Of a stretch of DNA of 64,000 bases, positions 25,773 through 35,473 are shown piece after piece. Below the pieces are notes generated by a model that worked only from the letters and a program-made list of their open reading frames with translations, did not search any database and was not told where the DNA came from. The first letter of the stretch is position 1, and each line of letters starts with the position of its first letter. The translations under genes were made by a program, and so were the position numbers. The DNA is from Candidatus Enterococcus huntleyi (GTDB lineage Bacteria > Bacillota > Bacilli > Lactobacillales > Enterococcaceae), in the NCBI RefSeq assembly GCF_009933175.1, contig NZ_MAEJ01000010.1, positions 156,913 through 220,912 on the forward strand, in the 5' to 3' direction.

Positions 25773-27577
25773 GATTCTTCAAGAAAAATTCGGAAAGTCT
25801 AGTTGCGTTACTGCTATTATTGGTAATTTTTGTCAGCGGTTGGCAACTAATTAATCACTTTTTCCATAATGAAGTGGTTGCGCAACAAGAAACTTATCTG
25901 AAGAAAAAAGGTGAATTACTGATTCGACAACTGCAATCCGAATCACTCGTCACTTTCCCTTCTATAAAAAAACAAGACACACCGGCAGATTTGGCGCTCC
26001 CTGTGGCAGCGGTGGAGTTGTTAGAAAATTATGTCGTGAATTCGTCAGAACGGGTCACATTACTGAATGGGCAAGGCGAAATTCTTTTCGATACCGCCGA
26101 TGAACAGCTACAAGGGGAAAGAAATGATCGGCCGGAAGTCCAATCGGTGCTGTCTGGTAGTGCTGTCGGTAGTGCCTTACGAGATAGTGTGACACTTAAG
26201 GAAGAATTGCTTTATACTGCCCTACCGATAAAAGATCAGAAGGAGATATTGGGTGTTTTGCGTCTAGCGGAGCCTACCAGTGTTTTCTTACAACAGGCTG
26301 CTGGATTTCGTCGCTCAATCTTGATTGTTTTTATCTTGTTTTTCGTTATTATAACAAGTCTGGTACTCTACTTGATTCGGCAAAAAAATCGCCCCATCGA
26401 AACCGTCTTACCGGTCTTAAAAAGAATGGTGAGACAACCAGCTCAAGTCGGGGTGATTATGCAGGATTCGGATGAGTGGGCAGAGCTTTATCGGACGATT
26501 AATACTTTGAGCGAGCAGATGAGTGAGACTTATCTAGCTTACACAGCTACTGAGGAACAATTTTATACCCTACTTAACGAGTTGATGATTGGCGTTTTTA
26601 TTATTGATGAAGAAGGTAAATTTGTTCTAGTTAATCCTAAGATGCAAGAGCATTTGGCAATGACTGAATTTGTGCCGGGGCAGCTCTATACAGAAACCCT
26701 GACAGATACTCAGTTAATTCGACTCATCCATCAAGTGACAAGTGAGCAGCCAGTGGTGCATGAAGAGCTGCAAATCAAAGAGCCTTATGAACAAGTCTTA
26801 TCATTCAGCTTACGTTATTTAACACAAGCTTCTAAAAATCAAATCATTGGCCTTGCGTATGACTTAACACGCGTCAGACGTTTGGAAAAAATGCAGAAAG
26901 ATTTTGTTGGAAATGTTTCCCATGAATTGAAAACGCCCGTGACTTCATTAATCGGTTTTACGGAAACGTTGTTAGATGGTGCGATGGACGATCCAACCAC
27001 ATTGAAAGAATTTCTACAAATTATGCAAAAAGATGCGCAGCGATTGCAGAAATTAATTCAGGAGATTATTCAACTATCAAAAGATGGCGAATCGGTAGCT
27101 TATGAAACGCAAAAAATCGCGGTGCAGCCCCTACTGACGCAATTAATTCAGAGTTATCAAGGGATGTTGAAAGAAAAAGAGGTTCAAATTGAACTGATTG
27201 GCATCCCTACCTTAGAGATTGAGACGAAAATGGAATTATTTTACCCAATCATCAAAAATCTAGTCGAAAATGCGATCCAATATTCACCTGAAAAGAGGAC
27301 CATTCGAATTACTTATGAGCAACAGGCAACCTTCATTCTGGCGGTTCAAGACTATGGGATTGGGATTGATGAAGAAGATCAGGAACGGATTTTTGAACGT
27401 TTTTATCGGGTGGACAAAGCGCGTAGCCGACATTCTGGCGGCACTGGTCTGGGTCTGTCGATTGTCCGTGACTATACGCGTCTTTTGGGCGGCTCGGTGA
27501 GCGTCGATAGTCATCTCGGACTAGGATCAACCTTTACTATTCACTTGCCTATAGAAAAAGGTCTAACTCAAGAATAA
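25769..27577 (+). CDS. phoR: Sensor histidine kinase PhoR
   Basis: 602 aa. Two membrane helices (about 11-31 and 183-203) bracket an extracellular domain of 150 residues. Then come a linker and a PAS domain (about 264-370, LNELMIGVFIIDEEGKFVLVNP), a HisKA domain with phospho-acceptor H385 (FVGNVSHELKTP), and an HATPase_c domain (VENAIQYSPE, DYGIGIDEED, GTGLGLSIV). The ATG overlaps the phoP stop (ATGA), so the two are translationally coupled. This is the layout of Gram-positive PhoR. Confidence 0.9.
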   Translation: MRFFKKNSESLVALLLLLVIFVSGWQLINHFFHNEVVAQQETYLKKKGELLIRQLQSESLVTFPSIKKQDTPADLALPVAAVELLENYVVNSSERVTLLNGQGEILFDTADEQLQGERNDRPEVQSVLSGSAVGSALRDSVTLKEELLYTALPIKDQKEILGVLRLAEPTSVFLQQAAGFRRSILIVFILFFVIITSLVLYLIRQKNRPIETVLPVLKRMVRQPAQVGVIMQDSDEWAELYRTINTLSEQMSETYLAYTATEEQFYTLLNELMIGVFIIDEEGKFVLVNPKMQEHLAMTEFVPGQLYTETLTDTQLIRLIHQVTSEQPVVHEELQIKEPYEQVLSFSLRYLTQASKNQIIGLAYDLTRVRRLEKMQKDFVGNVSHELKTPVTSLIGFTETLLDGAMDDPTTLKEFLQIMQKDAQRLQKLIQEIIQLSKDGESVAYETQKIAVQPLLTQLIQSYQGMLKEKEVQIELIGIPTLEIETKMELFYPIIKNLVENAIQYSPEKRTIRITYEQQATFILAVQDYGIGIDEEDQERIFERFYRVDKARSRHSGGTGLGLSIVRDYTRLLGGSVSVDSHLGLGSTFTIHLPIEKGLTQE

Positions 27578-27578
27578 A

Positions 27579-27633
27579 AATAGAGCAACCACAATCCAAC
27601 CTATTATTCGTTGGTCGAGTGGTTGCTCTATTT
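27579..27633. terminator. Terminator between phoR and pstS
   Basis: AATAGAGCAACCAC and its complement form a 14-bp stem with T-rich tails both ways, between convergent genes. Confidence 0.85.
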
Positions 27634-27676
27634 ATTTTTTATTAGATTCTGATGGATCGCTTAAGCGTAAGATTTG

Positions 27677-28564
27677 TTATTTGAGGTTTCCTTCCACATC
27701 TCGTTCGACTTTCATTTCTGTAATTGGCAGATAGCCCAATTCCTTTACCGGTCCCTGTTGAATATCATCGGTCATCATGAAGTCTAAGAAGGCTTTAATA
27801 TCAGCTTCTGGCTGGCCTTTTGTATACATATGCTCGTAAGACCAGATTTCCCAGCTATTGTCTGCTACATTTTCAGCGGTGGGCTCGACGTTGTCTATGC
27901 TCAGTGCTTGGATGGACGTATCAAGATATGAGAAGGCTAAATAACTGATTGCTCCCGGAGTCTGCGCCACAATTTGACGGACTGTTCCAGACGAGTCTTG
28001 CTCTTGTGCTTGGATAGTTGTTGCTCCATCAAGTCCCCATTTTTCAAAAGTTGCGCGCGTTCCGCTACCATTCGCACGGTTAATCACCGAAATTTTTTCA
28101 TCCGTACCACCAACCTCTTGCCAGTTGGTAATTTTCCCTGTGAAAATATCGATCAATTGTTGTTTGGAAAGATTTTTCACGTTGACGTCTTTATTCACAA
28201 CAGGGGCCATACCAATGACTGCTACTTTATGATCCACTAGCTCTTCTGCAGGAATCCCCTCTTTTTCTTCGGCAAAGACATCGGAATTCCCAATCGTCAC
28301 CGCACCATCAGCAACTTGACTTAAACCAGTTCCACTTCCTCCGCCTTGCACGGAGATTTGGTAGGTTGGATTTTCTTGTGTGAAGCTCGTTTGAGCGGCA
28401 TCCACTAATGGTTGTAAGGCCGTTGAACCGACGGCGACAATTTTGACTGGTTGATTTGCGCCTGTGTTCTCTGCCCCTCCTCCAGTTTCCGTGGTTTTCG
28501 TTGCGTTACCGCATCCTGCGAGTAATAATCCTAAGGCTGTTAATGTAAAAGCTATTTTTTTCAT
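27677..28564 (-). CDS. pstS: Phosphate-binding lipoprotein PstS
   Basis: 295 aa. Lipoprotein signal with lipobox LLAGC (Cys18). Phosphate-binding loops are seen in VGSTALQPLVDAA, GGGSGTGLSQVADG and NRANGSGTRATFE. It captures phosphate outside the cell for the PstCAB importer, which is not encoded beside it in this window. Repeats resembling PhoP boxes lie just upstream, and phoPR is the convergent neighbour, so phosphate-starvation control is likely. Confidence 0.92.
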   Translation of the reverse strand: MKKIAFTLTALGLLLAGCGNATKTTETGGGAENTGANQPVKIVAVGSTALQPLVDAAQTSFTQENPTYQISVQGGGSGTGLSQVADGAVTIGNSDVFAEEKEGIPAEELVDHKVAVIGMAPVVNKDVNVKNLSKQQLIDIFTGKITNWQEVGGTDEKISVINRANGSGTRATFEKWGLDGATTIQAQEQDSSGTVRQIVAQTPGAISYLAFSYLDTSIQALSIDNVEPTAENVADNSWEIWSYEHMYTKGQPEADIKAFLDFMMTDDIQQGPVKELGYLPITEMKVERDVEGNLK

Positions 28565-28633
28565 TTGTGTATGCTCCTCTCTCTAAGTACAAGAAAAGCT
28601 TACCAATTAGATGTAAATAGTGAATTGATTTGA

Positions 28634-28671
28634 AGTAAAGAAGTTGTAAAGGACTGTAATGTTTGTGTAAA
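28634..28671 (-). promoter_or_regulatory. PHO-box-like direct repeats upstream of pstS
   Basis: On the minus strand TTACA or TTACT recurs four times with 11-, 10- and 11-bp steps (plus-strand positions about 28634, 28645, 28655 and 28666). This period matches the PhoP binding repeats (TTAACA-like, 11-bp period) described in Bacillus. It lies about 70-107 bp before the pstS start. Confidence 0.6.
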
Positions 28672-28689
28672 TAGGTTCCCACTAATAAA

Positions 28690-28718
28690 AAAAGTAGCAC
28701 CGAATGAACGATGCTACT
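28690..28718 (-). terminator. Terminator of the bgl operon
   Basis: AAGTAGCA and TGCTACTT pair over 8 bp. Read leftward, the stem is followed by a T-rich stretch, 30 bp after the bglA stop. Confidence 0.75.
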
Positions 28719-28748
28719 TGTTGTTTTTTCAGCCTATTTTAATGGTGA

Positions 28749-30224
<1,476 letters not shown>

Positions 30225-32099
30225 TTATTTCACAATCGTTAGGAAGTCTTCCCCTTGGATGATTTCCTCTTGATTTAAGTCTAACACATCTGCGAAGTCG
30301 TTGGTATTCGTAATCACGATTGGTGTGATTGTTGAATAGCCAGCCGCTTGAATAGCGGCAACATCAAATGAAACTAACGCTTGTCCCGCACTAATTTTAT
30401 CGCCTTGGTTGACGTGAGCGGTGAAGCCTTTTCCATCTAATTCAACCGTGTCCATCCCAATATGCATTAAAATTTCGATACCATCTGTTGTCGTAAAGCC
30501 AACTGCATGTCCAGTTGGGAAAATCGTCGTAATTTCGCCATCAGCAGGCGCGATTAATTCCCCTTGTTCAGGCTCAATTGCTAGCCCTTTACCCATTGCC
30601 CCAGAAGAGAACACGGGATCTTTGACTTCAGCTAAAGGAACAATTTTTCCACTTAATGGACTTTTTAAAATATGACGTGCGTCTGTTTCTGCTAAATGAG
30701 CAGTTGAACCTGTATTTTTTGCATCAGTCGTTGAAGCTGTCTTTGGATCATCAAAACCAATGACGATTGTGCCGATGAAGGCTAATGCGAAAGCTACGGC
30801 TGTACCAATAACAGCCATCATGACATTTGATTCAACACCGTCAATTGTACTGATAAATGAAGGAATTGATAGTAAGCTAACTAAGCCGTTGGCAAACATT
30901 TTAACTCCACTCATTCCGACTAATGCCCCACCAATCGCACCACTGACACAGGCTACGATAAATGGTTTTTTCAATGGTAAAGTTACCCCATAAACAGTTG
31001 GTTCAGTAATTCCGAAGAAAGAGGTAATCGTTGAAGTAATCCCTAATTGACGTAATTTTAAATCTTTCGTGCGTAAAGCTACGGCTAAAGCAGCTCCCCC
31101 TTGAGATAAGACAGCTGGTAGTAACATAGGTGCTAGGACGTCAAAACCAAGTTGTTCAAGGTTCAAGAAAATTAGTGGAACAAAGCCCCAATGCATACCA
31201 AACATTACAAAGACTTGCCAGAAACCACCCATAATTAAACCAGCGACTAATGGACTAAAGCCATAAACTGAATTAAATAGACTTCCTAACCCTTGTCCGA
31301 TAATTGTTCCGATAGGACCAAGAACGATAAAGGTTAAGGGAACCATCACAAGTAAAACAATCAAAGGAACAAGAATTGTTTGTAAGAATTGTGGCACAAT
31401 TTTTTTAACTAATGGCTCTAATTTACTTTGAACCCAGACAGCTAAAATAATCGGAATAACCGATGAAGTATAGCCAGATGGTGATAGAACAGCTGGGATG
31501 CCAAAGAAATCTAAGCCTGTTCCAGCGCCAGCAATTGCTGAGATAGCTGGATACACAAGCGCCATCGCGATAGCTGCTGCTAGAAATTCATTTGTTTTGA
31601 ATTTTCGTGCGGCAGTGATTGCTAACATAACCGGTAAGAAGGTAAAGAGTCCATCAGCGGCTGCAAAGAGAATTTGGTAAGCCCCTTGCGCGTCTGTTAA
31701 CCAACCAAGTACAACGGCTAGAGATAGAAATCCTTTTAGGACCCCAGCTGCCGCCATAGCACCTAAGAACGGCGTGAAAATTCCTGAGATGACATCAATA
31801 AATTGATTCAGAATATTGCCTTTTTCACCGCTATCTTCGTCTGATGCTTCTCCTAGACCAGAATTATCAACAATTGCTTTGTAAACGTCAGCAACATTAC
31901 TCCCAATCACGACTTGGTACTGACCCCCACTTTGCACAACTTGAATGACATCCGGGTCAGCTTTTAATCTTTCTGTATCAGCGACTGCTTCATCCTTTAA
32001 TTTGAAGCGTAGACGTGTCGCACAGTGAACCAAACTGTTGACGTTTTTTTCGCCGCCGACTGCCTCCAATACGCGTTTTCCAACTGCTTTGTTATCCAT
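30225..32099 (-). CDS. bglP: Beta-glucoside PTS permease EIIBCA
   Basis: 624 aa in the order EIIB-EIIC-EIIA. EIIB carries Cys26 (VHCATRLRF). EIIC (about 100-460) has about ten membrane helices (FGITEPTVYGV). EIIA has the active histidine in EILMHIGMDTVELDG and ends with EDFLTIV. It imports and phosphorylates beta-glucosides at the membrane, and through EIIB it also phosphorylates and silences the antiterminator BglG. It sits between bglG and bglA behind a RAT/terminator. Confidence 0.95.
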   Translation of the reverse strand: MDNKAVGKRVLEAVGGEKNVNSLVHCATRLRFKLKDEAVADTERLKADPDVIQVVQSGGQYQVVIGSNVADVYKAIVDNSGLGEASDEDSGEKGNILNQFIDVISGIFTPFLGAMAAAGVLKGFLSLAVVLGWLTDAQGAYQILFAAADGLFTFLPVMLAITAARKFKTNEFLAAAIAMALVYPAISAIAGAGTGLDFFGIPAVLSPSGYTSSVIPIILAVWVQSKLEPLVKKIVPQFLQTILVPLIVLLVMVPLTFIVLGPIGTIIGQGLGSLFNSVYGFSPLVAGLIMGGFWQVFVMFGMHWGFVPLIFLNLEQLGFDVLAPMLLPAVLSQGGAALAVALRTKDLKLRQLGITSTITSFFGITEPTVYGVTLPLKKPFIVACVSGAIGGALVGMSGVKMFANGLVSLLSIPSFISTIDGVESNVMMAVIGTAVAFALAFIGTIVIGFDDPKTASTTDAKNTGSTAHLAETDARHILKSPLSGKIVPLAEVKDPVFSSGAMGKGLAIEPEQGELIAPADGEITTIFPTGHAVGFTTTDGIEILMHIGMDTVELDGKGFTAHVNQGDKISAGQALVSFDVAAIQAAGYSTITPIVITNTNDFADVLDLNQEEIIQGEDFLTIVK

Positions 32100-32127
32100 T
32101 TTTTATTCCTTCTTTCTTTTATATGTA

Positions 32128-32217
32128 TACAAAAAAACCTAAATTGAAAAAACACCTGTCCGAAGACAAAGCTTGTTTTTTCAATCTAGGTTTTGCCTGC
32201 CAAACAGTAACAATCCT
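32128..32217 (-). promoter_or_regulatory. RAT antiterminator site and overlapping terminator before bglP
   Basis: On the minus strand a classic ribonucleic antiterminator (GGATTGTTACTG, then GGCAGGCAAAACC, 32189-32217) overlaps the start of a long terminator stem (AAACCTAGATTG with its complement, plus an inner run of A/T) ending in TTTTTTT near 32128. BglG bound to RAT would prevent this terminator from forming and let bglP-bglA be transcribed. Confidence 0.93.
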
Positions 32218-33071
32218 TATGATTGAGTAGAATGTTGATTTTCTCCAGCGATTCGCTGAATATGAATCGTTAAGTAAACCTGTTCCGATTTATCAATCGG
32301 TTTTTGCTGCGTCTGTACTAAGAAGTCATTAATTCTTTGGACGCATTTGAATGCTTGCGGATATTTCGATTGAATCAACTCATATAAAAATGCATCAGCT
32401 TCTTCATGAGTTTCATCTCTTAAATAACGTTGTGCAAAAAATTGCAGATGGGTCACAATCCGCTGATAATTTAGTGAATCATCATTGAAGACGAGACCAA
32501 AATAACGACTAATAATGCTGAGAATATCGCGCACCATAGTTGTTGCTGTCATAGTCACTTCCATATTGCCATGGGCTTGTTCACTATTAACGAAGTGGAA
32601 GGCAATAAAGCCAGCCTCATCTTCTGGAAACAAAATACCTGTCTGTTCCTCAATCATTTTTAGAGATTCTTTGGCAATTTTGAACTCTCTGCCATAAAAT
32701 TTCTTAATCTCAAATAGTAAAGGATTCGGAATCAAGACATTTTCTTTAGCCCGTTGCAAGGCGTAGTGAATATGGTCGGTCAATGTCACATAGATATTAG
32801 GTGAAAGCTCTATACCTAGGATTTCTTCCGCCCTATCGACAATTTTTTTCACTAAATAAATTTCTTCGGAAGGTACATCAGCTAGTAATTGTTGGAACTG
32901 CCCCATGGTTGAAGAGTCTTTTAGAATAAACTCCTTCTCAATCTTGGTTGCTTCCAATGAGTCACCAATCTTTTTTTGAAACGCTAGACCGCGGCCCATA
33001 AAGATGATTTCGTCACCCGCTTCATTTTTTGAAAGGACGACATTATTATTGTAAATTTTTTCGATGAGCAT
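32217..33071 (-). CDS. bglG: BglG/LicT-type transcriptional antiterminator
   Basis: 284 aa. The N-terminal RNA-binding CAT domain (MLIEKIYNNNVVLSKNEAG, FMGRGLAF) covers residues 1-55. Two PTS regulation domains follow, with conserved histidines in LTDHIHYALQR, FIAFHFVNSE, RIVTHLQFFAQR and YLTIHIQRI. It is active when beta-glucosides are present, dimerises and binds the two RAT sites here, one before its own gene and one before bglP. GGAGG precedes the ATG. Confidence 0.95.
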   Translation of the reverse strand: MLIEKIYNNNVVLSKNEAGDEIIFMGRGLAFQKKIGDSLEATKIEKEFILKDSSTMGQFQQLLADVPSEEIYLVKKIVDRAEEILGIELSPNIYVTLTDHIHYALQRAKENVLIPNPLLFEIKKFYGREFKIAKESLKMIEEQTGILFPEDEAGFIAFHFVNSEQAHGNMEVTMTATTMVRDILSIISRYFGLVFNDDSLNYQRIVTHLQFFAQRYLRDETHEEADAFLYELIQSKYPQAFKCVQRINDFLVQTQQKPIDKSEQVYLTIHIQRIAGENQHSTQS

Positions 33072-33097
33072 AGATGTCCTCCTCCAAGAAAAAAATA

Positions 33098-33168
33098 AAA
33101 AAACCTAGAATCCGCCCTGAAAATGGTTAGCTAGATCCTGGTTTTGCCTGCCGAACAGTAACAATCCT
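33098..33168 (-). promoter_or_regulatory. RAT site and terminator in the bglG leader
   Basis: A second RAT (33140-33168, differing from the bglP RAT at one loop base) overlaps a terminator stem (AACC-AGGATC against GATTCT-AGGTT with a one-base bulge) ending in TTTTTTT near 33098. The antiterminator thus also controls its own synthesis. Confidence 0.9.
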
Positions 33169-33184
33169 TATCTTTTACAAGTTG

Positions 33185-33213
33185 AGAATAGCATAAATTT
33201 AAAATGAGTGCAA
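33185..33213 (-). promoter_or_regulatory. bgl operon promoter
   Basis: On the minus strand, TTGCAC (33208-33213), 17 bp, TATTCT (33185-33190) lie just before the first RAT. Confidence 0.6.
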
Positions 33214-33335
33214 GCCCTTTCTCTCAAGAAAACTAAGTTTATCCTGTAAAAATAACAAGATGAATTTCCAATTTATTTAATCCGACCTTCTGTTTTAGCC
33301 GCTCCTAAAAAAGAATCAGAGCTGAAAAAGAACCC

Positions 33336-33380
33336 CTTTCTTCTCCTTAGTGCCGCGTGACAGCATAGAGGAGAAGAAAG
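33336..33380 (-). terminator. Long perfect hairpin downstream of the zinc-ribbon gene
   Basis: CTTTCTTCTCCT and its exact complement (12 bp each) flank a 21-bp loop. Read leftward, the stem is followed by GGGGTTCTTTTT. It is probably the terminator of the gene ending at 33452. The rest of the 380-bp gap holds the bgl promoter and leader. Confidence 0.6.
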
Positions 33381-33451
33381 AAGTCTCAATAACAGATTCA
33401 TTTTCAGATTTTATTCTAATAAATGTAGAGTATATCGCTTGTTTTGGTCAG

Positions 33452-33658
33452 CTAGGCTTGTTGCGATTTTAAATCAATCGTCAGCGTCTCGCAGTTTCTG
33501 CAATGGAACGCTTCAGTGTTGGTCCGACCAAGTAGACTATTTCTTTTTAGGGTTATGTACGGTGCAGAGCTCCCTTTTGCCGGCGCCCACTTGAGCGCGT
33601 AGCGATCCCCTTGGATAGCGCCTTTGATCATTTCTGTCTCACATTTAGCACATTTCAT
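33452..33658 (-). CDS. Small zinc-ribbon protein (DUF6487-like)
   Basis: 68 aa with two CxxC pairs, MKCAKCETEM at the start and HCRNCET at residues about 52-57, which should form one zinc knuckle. The middle (DRYALKWAPAKG) resembles small PF20097-type proteins. Function unknown. AGGAGG lies before the ATG. It stands alone between the bgl operon and the ABC-F gene. Confidence 0.75.
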   Translation of the reverse strand: MKCAKCETEMIKGAIQGDRYALKWAPAKGSSAPYITLKRNSLLGRTNTEAFHCRNCETLTIDLKSQQA

Positions 33659-33851
33659 ATGATAGACCTCCTATTTATAGCAAATTTATTTTTTTACATA
33701 GCCTCTATTGTGAATGACTCACAACTTGGCTTAAACTAGCTTTTAGAAAATTTATTTTGTAGGATTTTCTTTCTATCATTATTATGGCTAATTGCTTGCC
33801 AAATGTCATGGGACTTTAGTTGTAAATTTTCTCTGTCTCAAAATGAACTAG

Positions 33852-35306
33852 TTACCTAGAAAGAGGCTGTATTCTGACAGTCTGGGTAGCTATTTTTTGA
33901 AAACCACTGTCGTGCTCAACAAAAAGTAACGTGGGCTGATAGACTTCTATCGTCTCGATTAATTGTTCTCGATTTCTGAAGTCGAGGTAATTGAGCGGCT
34001 CATCCCAAATGAATAATTCTGCCGGTGTTAGAAGGGATTTTGCGACTTCGACTTTCTTTTGTTGGCCCATACTCATTAGTTCAATTGGCGTCTCAAATAC
34101 AATCCGCTCCATGCCTAATTTATGCAAGCAATTTAAAAAAGTTGTGTAATCTAAAGCTTGCTCTTCGGCGAATACTTGCAATGATCCCTTATAGGTATCG
34201 TAATCTTGTTTGATTAGGCTAACAGTTAGATTCTCGGAAGAAAGTACGCGTCCAGCCTGTTCAGCATTGCCCAAGCCCATGATATGCTCTAAGATACTGG
34301 TTTTTCCAGAGCCATTTCGACCGTCTAAGACGATTCGATCGCCATTTTTTATCGAAAAAGAAATGGGCTCAAATAACCATTCCTGATCATAACGTAACGA
34401 AAAATCTTCCACTAATAAAAGTGGTTCACGAATCGCGTACTGAGGACTCAAAGTCAGACTGTCAGTCGTTGTCGTTTTGACCATCAATTGTTTTTTCTGT
34501 TCAATTTCACGAGCTTTTCGTTGTTCAATGGCTTTCGCCCGCTTATTGAGTCTAGCCGCAATGTTCCGCCCTTTATTATCAGATTCGCGTAACGATCCCC
34601 ATCGTTTCTTTTCGATAGCAGTGTCATTTAAGCGGTCGATTTCTTTGGCTAATCGGTTATTCTTATCATTCACTTCGCGTTCTTCTAACGCTTTTTGTTC
34701 TATGATATCGTAGAAATTTCCTGCGTACAGTTTAATTATCTGTTGGTCGATGATGAGCAGATGATCACAGACAGCATTCATAAAATCTGTATCGTGACTC
34801 ACCACAATATAGCCTTGCTTCGCTTTCAAATAATCACGCACATGCTCTCGACTTTCTTTATCTAAATGATTGGTCGGCTCATCAATTAGAGGAAAACTAG
34901 TGGTGTCTATAAATAATAAGGCTAGCAGTAGTTTTGTTAGTTCGCCACCGGAAAGTTGTGAGAGCGGCGCCCAAATCAACTCTTTCCGGAGTTTGAGTAA
35001 TTCGCATTCCCGTTCAAGTTCCCACTGCTCAAAAAATTGTAGTTGTTGCAAGGCAAAAAGAGCAGGCATGTCGCTACTTTTCTCAATCGGTTGAGGAAAA
35101 TATTGAAAGGCCTGATCGGCTTGTATTTGGCCTTGATAAGGAATTTCACCAGATAAAATTTTTAAAAAAGTCGTTTTCCCGACGCCATTGTCTCCAGTGA
35201 TGCCTAACTTCCAAGTATCGTCTAAGTCTAATGAAACTTGATCAAATAAAAGATGCACCTGTTGATCATAGCCGGACGAAAGGCTTCTAATTTTTATGCT
35301 AGTCAT
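33852..35306 (-). CDS. ABC-F ribosomal-protection-type protein, Lsa-like
   Basis: 484 aa, two ATPase domains and no membrane segment, as in ABC-F proteins. NBD1: GDNGVGKTT, LSGGELTK, LIDEPTNHLD. An interdomain linker of about 80 mostly charged residues (EIDRLNDTAIEKKRWGSLRESDNKG) would reach toward the ribosomal exit site. NBD2: GRNGSGKTS, LMSMGQQKKVEVAKSLL, WDEPLNYLD. The substitutions SMGQ and EPLNYLD, and the whole sequence, resemble Lsa(A) of E. faecalis, which gives intrinsic lincosamide, streptogramin A and pleuromutilin resistance. The actual resistance spectrum is not known from sequence. An upstream ORF overlaps the start. Confidence 0.85.
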   Translation of the reverse strand: MTSIKIRSLSSGYDQQVHLLFDQVSLDLDDTWKLGITGDNGVGKTTFLKILSGEIPYQGQIQADQAFQYFPQPIEKSSDMPALFALQQLQFFEQWELERECELLKLRKELIWAPLSQLSGGELTKLLLALLFIDTTSFPLIDEPTNHLDKESREHVRDYLKAKQGYIVVSHDTDFMNAVCDHLLIIDQQIIKLYAGNFYDIIEQKALEEREVNDKNNRLAKEIDRLNDTAIEKKRWGSLRESDNKGRNIAARLNKRAKAIEQRKAREIEQKKQLMVKTTTTDSLTLSPQYAIREPLLLVEDFSLRYDQEWLFEPISFSIKNGDRIVLDGRNGSGKTSILEHIMGLGNAEQAGRVLSSENLTVSLIKQDYDTYKGSLQVFAEEQALDYTTFLNCLHKLGMERIVFETPIELMSMGQQKKVEVAKSLLTPAELFIWDEPLNYLDFRNREQLIETIEVYQPTLLFVEHDSGFQKIATQTVRIQPLSR

Positions 35307-35392
35307 TGTCTCACCCCTTCCAATGTGTTTTTCACTTCAGCGTTGACAGTATTTGTCTTTTTCAGGGTTACCTTCGAATTTATACCATACAT
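35303..35392 (-). CDS. 29-codon upstream ORF overlapping the ABC-F start
   Basis: A short frame starting MYGINSKVTLKK and ending VRQ has its TGA overlapping the ATG of the ABC-F gene (ATGA). A TATAAT -10 box (minus strand, 35405-35410) with a poor -35 (ATGACG, 16 bp) would start transcription about 6 nt before this ORF, making it almost leaderless. Leader peptides often control antibiotic-responsive ABC-F genes, so a regulatory role is plausible. It was not confirmed as translated. Confidence 0.45.
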   Translation of the reverse strand: MYGINSKVTLKKTNTVNAEVKNTLEGVRQ

Positions 35393-35410
35393 AATTAGTC
35401 TTCTATTATA

Positions 35411-35452
35411 AAATAAGCTACTTGACCGTCATGGGATCAAATAACTTATTTT
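35411..35452. terminator. Hairpin between the aminotransferase gene and the ABC-F leader
   Basis: AAATAAG and CTTATTT flank a second partial stem TTGAC/GATCAA. Read leftward, the structure ends TTATTTTAT and lies 22 bp after the aminotransferase stop. It also overlaps the spacer of the ABC-F promoter. Confidence 0.55.
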
Positions 35453-35473
35453 TTACTATAGATGCTAGCTTAT

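Noticed and set aside
27270..27530. Overlapping frames on both strands inside phoR
   Set aside because: They lie in other frames of a conserved kinase ATPase domain and have no ribosome sites.
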